This document shows positions 59,887 through 64,000 of a stretch of 64,000 nt of DNA, in pieces; within the stretch, counting starts at the first letter, position 1, and each line of letters begins with the position of its first letter. The notes beneath the pieces were generated by a model. That model searched no databases. It saw only the letters and a list, made by a program, of their open reading frames with translations, and was not told the DNA's origin. The translations under genes were made by a program, and so were the position numbers. The stretch is from Chitinophaga silvisoli (GTDB taxonomy: Bacteria > Bacteroidota > Bacteroidia > Chitinophagales > Chitinophagaceae): assembly GCF_003412465.1 (NCBI RefSeq), contig NZ_QTJV01000009.1:124001-188000 (forward strand). Reading direction: 5' to 3'.

Positions 59887-62130
59887 TTATTTAGTGATAC
59901 CCCATTGCTCATTGGGAGATGGGCCCATTACAAGTTCCAGTACGCCTCCTTTTACAAGCTCCTTATAGTCGATATGACATTGGTTAAAGGGCTTTCCGTT
60001 CAGGCGGGCGCGCTGTATGTAAATATTTTCAGGTGAATTGTTTATAGCTTTAATGGTAAAATTGCCAATGACAGCCTTGTCAAATACAGGACTGGTGATT
60101 TCCTGGCGGGTATCGCCCGGGCATACCGGATGAATCCCAATGGCAGCCAGCACATACCAGGCAGACATCTGGCCTACATCTTCATTACCTACCAGGCCCT
60201 CTACCCCATCGTGGTAAGCACGGCGGCAAATAGCCCTGGTCCATTTCTGTGTGAGCCATGGTTTATTCAACCTGTTGAAAAGGAAAGGCACATGGTGCAC
60301 CGGTTCATTGGCATGATTGTAATAGTCATTCCACATCATGTTGTCAGGTGTCTTATCAAAGAAGGATTCCAGGTCGTTTACAACCTTGTCCCTGCCCCCC
60401 ATGAGTGTGACCATCCCATCTACATCCTGTGGTACGAACCATCCCTGCTGATAAGGGTTTGCTTCAATACAACCATACCATTGTTTCAACCGGCCCTCTG
60501 CCGGCCATGGCTGCCAGTTCCCATCTTTATTTTTGGGTCTGAACCATCCTTTCTCTGTATCGAAAATGTTTTTATACGCAGCACCGTCCGCAGCATATTT
60601 TTCGTGTAGCCAGCTGGCCAGCTGCCCTACACACCAATCAGTATAAGCATATTCCAGGGTATAGGCGATACTCAGGTCCCCGGGCGTGTAGCCCAGTTCA
60701 CTGTTGCCAAAACGTTTTTGAGAGTTCACAGAGAGCTGGTAGGCCTCCTTCACATTGTATTTACGGATCCCCTTTGCATACGCATCCGTGATCACTGATA
60801 TAGCCGGGTTACCGATCATACAACCGGAATAGGCATTCAGCAGTTCCCATCGTTCCAGGTAATCCTTATTCTTCTCTTTCGCCAGGGTCACAAGAGAATT
60901 GATCAGGTCATTGATGAGTGAAGGATTGATGATCGTCTGCAGCGGCATCTGGCTCCGGAACACATCCCAGCCACTAAACACAGAGCGCTTATGGAAAGTG
61001 CCGCCGGTATGAACCTGCCCATCTCCACCGGTATATTTACCATCTACATCTTCTACAATGCGGGGATCAATCATGGTATGATAGAGGGCAGTATAAAATA
61101 CTTTCTTTTCTTCGGCAGTGCCACCGGATACCATTATTTTAGAGAGTGCCTTGTCCCAGCTGGCATGTGCACGGCTCCTGACCCCATCGAAACTCCAGTT
61201 TGTGATTTCATGTTTCAGGTTATTTTCCGCCCCCGCCATGCTGACGAAGGAGATGCCTGCTTTCATCAGGACCTGTTCACCAGCTTTCGTATCAAATTCA
61301 GTATAGAAGCCCAGGTGCTTCCCCTCTTTCTCTTTGATCTTTGGCAGTACCTCTGCTTTGGCCACCTGCTGCTGATATTTGTCACTGCTTACATCCTCCA
61401 GTTTGCGGGCCCAGCTATCGGGAATATCAGCGCTCCATACGCCATAGTTGCGGAGTGGCTTGCTGAATACAGCATAGAAGTATACGGTATAATCGGCATG
61501 ACCTTCGCCATTCCCCCAGCCACCTCCATCGGGGGTGCATTGCATCCAGCCGCTGAAAGTGCTGTCATTGACAACTTTGACATATTGTTTGGTAGAAGTC
61601 CCTCCTACCCTGCGGGCAAGATCGATTTGAATACGGGACTGATCATTAGCAGGAAAGGTAAAGCGGAGCATACCACTGTGCGGGCCAGCCGTCATCTCTG
61701 CCTGGATATGATTATTCAATTCTACGGAATAGAACCCCGCAGCCGCCTTTTCTGTTGATTTGATATAGGGAGCCCGGTAACCGTCTTTACTGGTCTTTAA
61801 AGGCCCCAAAGAGGGCATTACGAGGAAATTACCCAGATCTCCATTCCAGCCTATACCGCTCATCTGGGTAAAGGCAAAACCTTCGATGCTGGTATGCTCA
61901 TAACTATAACCTGAGCCATTGTCTCCACCTGTAATAGTATTAGGGCTTACCTGCACCATGCCATAAGGAGTCGTAGCACCGGGAAAAGTTTTTCCCAGGC
62001 CATGATAAATACCTGCTGCACCTACACTGGTACTGGCACCGATGAATGGATTGACATAATCAGCAGGAGACTGGGCCATGGTCCTGCCGGCAATTAAAAA
62101 GAGTATGAGTACCTGCCTGAGTTGCATCAT
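59887..62130 (-). CDS. GH92 alpha-mannosidase
   Basis: The 747-residue product has a signal peptide (MMQLRQVLILFLIAGRTMAQ). It matches the GH92 family along its length: YVNPFIGASTSVGAAGIYHG, MVQVSPNTITGGDNGSGYSY, TAEEKKVFYTALYHTMIDPR, YTGGDGQVHTGGTFHKRSVF, SGWDVFRSQMPLQTIINPSL, and VEGLVGNEDVGQMSAWYVLA. GH92 enzymes are calcium-dependent exo-alpha-mannosidases acting on N-glycans and mannans. It overlaps the GH38 gene by four bases as ATGA, so the two are translated together. Confidence 0.92.
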   Translation of the reverse strand: MMQLRQVLILFLIAGRTMAQSPADYVNPFIGASTSVGAAGIYHGLGKTFPGATTPYGMVQVSPNTITGGDNGSGYSYEHTSIEGFAFTQMSGIGWNGDLGNFLVMPSLGPLKTSKDGYRAPYIKSTEKAAAGFYSVELNNHIQAEMTAGPHSGMLRFTFPANDQSRIQIDLARRVGGTSTKQYVKVVNDSTFSGWMQCTPDGGGWGNGEGHADYTVYFYAVFSKPLRNYGVWSADIPDSWARKLEDVSSDKYQQQVAKAEVLPKIKEKEGKHLGFYTEFDTKAGEQVLMKAGISFVSMAGAENNLKHEITNWSFDGVRSRAHASWDKALSKIMVSGGTAEEKKVFYTALYHTMIDPRIVEDVDGKYTGGDGQVHTGGTFHKRSVFSGWDVFRSQMPLQTIINPSLINDLINSLVTLAKEKNKDYLERWELLNAYSGCMIGNPAISVITDAYAKGIRKYNVKEAYQLSVNSQKRFGNSELGYTPGDLSIAYTLEYAYTDWCVGQLASWLHEKYAADGAAYKNIFDTEKGWFRPKNKDGNWQPWPAEGRLKQWYGCIEANPYQQGWFVPQDVDGMVTLMGGRDKVVNDLESFFDKTPDNMMWNDYYNHANEPVHHVPFLFNRLNKPWLTQKWTRAICRRAYHDGVEGLVGNEDVGQMSAWYVLAAIGIHPVCPGDTRQEITSPVFDKAVIGNFTIKAINNSPENIYIQRARLNGKPFNQCHIDYKELVKGGVLELVMGPSPNEQWGITK

Positions 62131-64000
62131 TGTGGATTTATTGAAAGTGTACGAATAGCAAAACGCGGTAAATCTACTACTACGTCCTTATTGTTCATAA
62201 TTGCTTTCGTGTTCCCATTTAATTCTATTAGTTCAGCGCCGGCGATTGCCTTTTTGAAAACAAGGCGGGCCCGCGTTGGTTTGGTAGACGGATTGTAAAG
62301 CCTGACGATCAGATGCCCATCTTTCCAGGTCATAGAGCTTACCTGCACCGGGGCACCTGCTAATTGAAAGATTGAATTATAATCCGCCAAAGGATCATTC
62401 CACAGGTTATTTTCAGCAGGAATATTGCCCGCTTCCCAGTTACCCTTATGTGGTACAATCGCGTAATTCACCGTGGTGGGACCATCTATAGTATAGTTCC
62501 TGCCCCAGAGGCCCATTCCGGAATACTGGATATTGAGTCCTAAAGGGAAACTGCTCCCATGCGTATAACTGGTGGTATGATCAGAGAACAGGGCCATTCC
62601 ATACTGCCCATCGGTGATATCCACCCAGTTCAGGATGACATTGTTTTTGATACTATCCCAGCTATTGAAAAAGGTATTGTCCAGTTGGCTTTCTGTCACA
62701 TCAAAAGGAGCATCTTTGGAAACATGCACATGCTTTAATGTAGAGGGGAATACCACCAAAAGATTACTACTGTCATTATAAAAAGGCTTTTCCCGCATTT
62801 CCCATTTATATGCACTTTTCATGGGTTGACCGATTCCTGTATTTTCCTTCCAGTCAATGCGGAGTTCAAAATCAATCTTAGGGTCGCCTTTCGCAATCCT
62901 GATAGTTTGTGTAAAAGGTGTACCTGCAATCAGGCCCTGCATTTCCAGCCCGTTTGCTAACCTGGTAGTACGCACCTTTGATTCCATGGAAGAATGCCTA
63001 CCGCCCTTATCATAAAAATTACCACGCAACTCGTTGAAGCCATTCATGGCAAATGATTTATTGAGCTTTTTTGCAAACAAACCAGTGATCACACCACCAT
63101 GAACTGTATCAATAGTAATCCGGTACATATCATTTTCCAGCTGGTATCCATTTTTGATACGGGTAATGCTGGCCTTATCCTGTTTGTCACTACCTGGTGC
63201 TATCAGGCTGTCACAAATATGATTTGTCTGTGCTGTCCACTTACGAACCTTATCTGCCCAGGTATCTCCCGGGTTTCCATTGTATGGAACAATCCAGCAA
63301 TCATGATGCTCTGCCAGCAGCAAGGTACGCCATGCAGCATCAAATGCTGCCTGTGGCCATTGCATACTCCCATTCCATACAGCCATGGCAACCAGCCTCT
63401 CTGTCTGTAGAATTTTATTTTCCGCTGCACGCACCTGTTGCGCGATCCTTTGCGTGACCTGCGAACCCCATACCAGGTTGACCAGCAGATCTTCCTGTGA
63501 TACCTGCCAGCGGGTAGCGCTATCATTATTCACTACCTGCTCAAAATAATTACGCCACGTAGTATACCTCGCCTTAGTCCCCATAAAAGGCCCATTCTTC
63601 CAGCCCGCATCCTGCAGGGTCATACCAACAGGATGTAAAATGCCATTCTCCTTTGCACTTTCTAAATAAGCAGGACTATTATTCCACGCGATCGTTTGCC
63701 AGGTAGATTCATTGGACAGCGCTTCTCCGGCATAGCGGGGAGATGTGAGGATTGCACTGCCATCCGGACCTGTCCAGTATACCTTTTCACCGCCATGCGC
63801 ACGGGTATAACCACCAAAGCAGGTATTCGGATTCTTTAAAGAAGCATATCTGAAACCAAAAGAAGTAAGGATCTGTGGTAAAGCACTTGTGAAACAAGGC
63901 TCCTCGGATGAATAAGTGGTAAATTCAGCTTTGGGAAAATACGTTTTCAGCTGCTGCATACCATATTGAAACTGCCTGATAATGCTTTCGCCGGAAACGT
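62127..64000 (-). CDS. GH38 alpha-mannosidase-like enzyme, N-terminus beyond window
   Basis: The frame is open to the right-hand edge, so at least the first part of the gene is outside the window. The seen part (about 624 codons) matches the GH38 family: end of the catalytic barrel (FRYASLKNPNTCFGGYTRAH, PDGSAILTSPRYAGEALSNE), the helical bundle (AWRTLLLAEHHDCWIVPYNG, with the conserved HHD), and the C-terminal beta domains (IDFELRIDWKENTGIGQPMK, TDGQYGMALFSDHTTSYTHG). The catalytic Asp of the first part is not in view. From context it works on alpha-mannose linkages in the same operon as GH92. Confidence 0.82.
   Translation of the reverse strand, partial: VSGESIIRQFQYGMQQLKTYFPKAEFTTYSSEEPCFTSALPQILTSFGFRYASLKNPNTCFGGYTRAHGGEKVYWTGPDGSAILTSPRYAGEALSNESTWQTIAWNNSPAYLESAKENGILHPVGMTLQDAGWKNGPFMGTKARYTTWRNYFEQVVNNDSATRWQVSQEDLLVNLVWGSQVTQRIAQQVRAAENKILQTERLVAMAVWNGSMQWPQAAFDAAWRTLLLAEHHDCWIVPYNGNPGDTWADKVRKWTAQTNHICDSLIAPGSDKQDKASITRIKNGYQLENDMYRITIDTVHGGVITGLFAKKLNKSFAMNGFNELRGNFYDKGGRHSSMESKVRTTRLANGLEMQGLIAGTPFTQTIRIAKGDPKIDFELRIDWKENTGIGQPMKSAYKWEMREKPFYNDSSNLLVVFPSTLKHVHVSKDAPFDVTESQLDNTFFNSWDSIKNNVILNWVDITDGQYGMALFSDHTTSYTHGSSFPLGLNIQYSGMGLWGRNYTIDGPTTVNYAIVPHKGNWEAGNIPAENNLWNDPLADYNSIFQLAGAPVQVSSMTWKDGHLIVRLYNPSTKPTRARLVFKKAIAGAELIELNGNTKAIMNNKDVVVDLPRFAIRTLSINPQ

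Overview
The window reads as chromosomal DNA of a Bacteroidota bacterium, most likely Chitinophagaceae and close to Chitinophaga. The reasons are three SusC-type receptors with three SusD-type lipoproteins, an ECF sigma/FecR pair, TonB receptors with carboxypeptidase-like N-terminal domains, families largely confined to this phylum (DUF4199, DUF6266, DUF4961/DUF5004), a TTTG/TAnnTTTG-style promoter in front of a tRNA-Lys, and few purine-rich ribosome binding sites.

Layout. 1-2.5 kb: the 3' part of a HlyD/RND-type efflux adaptor and a sodium/solute symporter closed by a strong terminator. 2.5-3.2 kb: a decayed copy of a small divergent module (helix-turn-helix-like gene plus DUF6266 start) in which one 110-bp segment has been amplified four times. 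3.3-5.3 kb: small genes (YdeI-like, membrane-anchored LuxR regulator, DUF4199, secreted YCII-like, XRE regulator). 5.4-6.8 kb: an S41 peptidase on the minus strand. 7.25-19.4 kb: an AT-rich ribosomal-peptide (RiPP) gene cluster made of a methyltransferase, a TonB-type outer-membrane protein, a 57-residue double-glycine precursor peptide, a radical SAM/SPASM enzyme, a C39-peptidase ABC exporter, a short membrane protein, a two-domain glycosyltransferase, a LanC-like protein without zinc ligands, and two more glycosyltransferases. 19.7-21.5 kb: the intact copy of the small module (HTH-like gene, DUF6266, DUF5675, holin-like protein). 21.5-25.8 kb: a cell-surface protein with a tail-fibre-like C-terminus, an uncharacterised protein, a broken tRNA-Lys fragment, a VOC protein, a beta-lactamase-like serine hydrolase and a small outer-membrane protein. 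26-35.3 kb: ECF sigma factor, FecR anti-sigma factor and a SusC/SusD/DUF1735/thioredoxin operon, with an unusual 83-bp tandem repeat that creates chained start codons. 35.4-38.4 kb: erythromycin-esterase-like protein, SIR2-like protein and tRNA-Lys. 38.4-64 kb: a large minus-strand polysaccharide utilisation locus for alpha-mannose-rich glycans (GH38, two GH92 domains, a GH130 domain fused to one of them, esterases, SusC/SusD sets, a fucose-permease-like transporter and a LacI regulator), with a LacI-type operator pair in its internal promoter region.

How the parts work together. In the RiPP cluster the precursor would be bound through its leader by the radical SAM enzyme, probably modified at or near the two Cys-Ser-Lys units, glycosylated, cut after Gly-Gly by the C39 domain and exported. 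In the mannan locus, surface SusD/SusC pairs would capture glycans, secreted and periplasmic mannosidases would trim them, and the MFS permease would import the sugar under LacI control. The sigma/FecR pair probably controls the neighbouring SusC operon through its STN domain.

The most unusual items are the glycosyltransferase-rich radical SAM RiPP cluster with its unannotated precursor, the translationally chained 83-bp repeats before the thioredoxin gene, the 110-bp tandem amplification, and the two copies of a small module that bracket the RiPP region.
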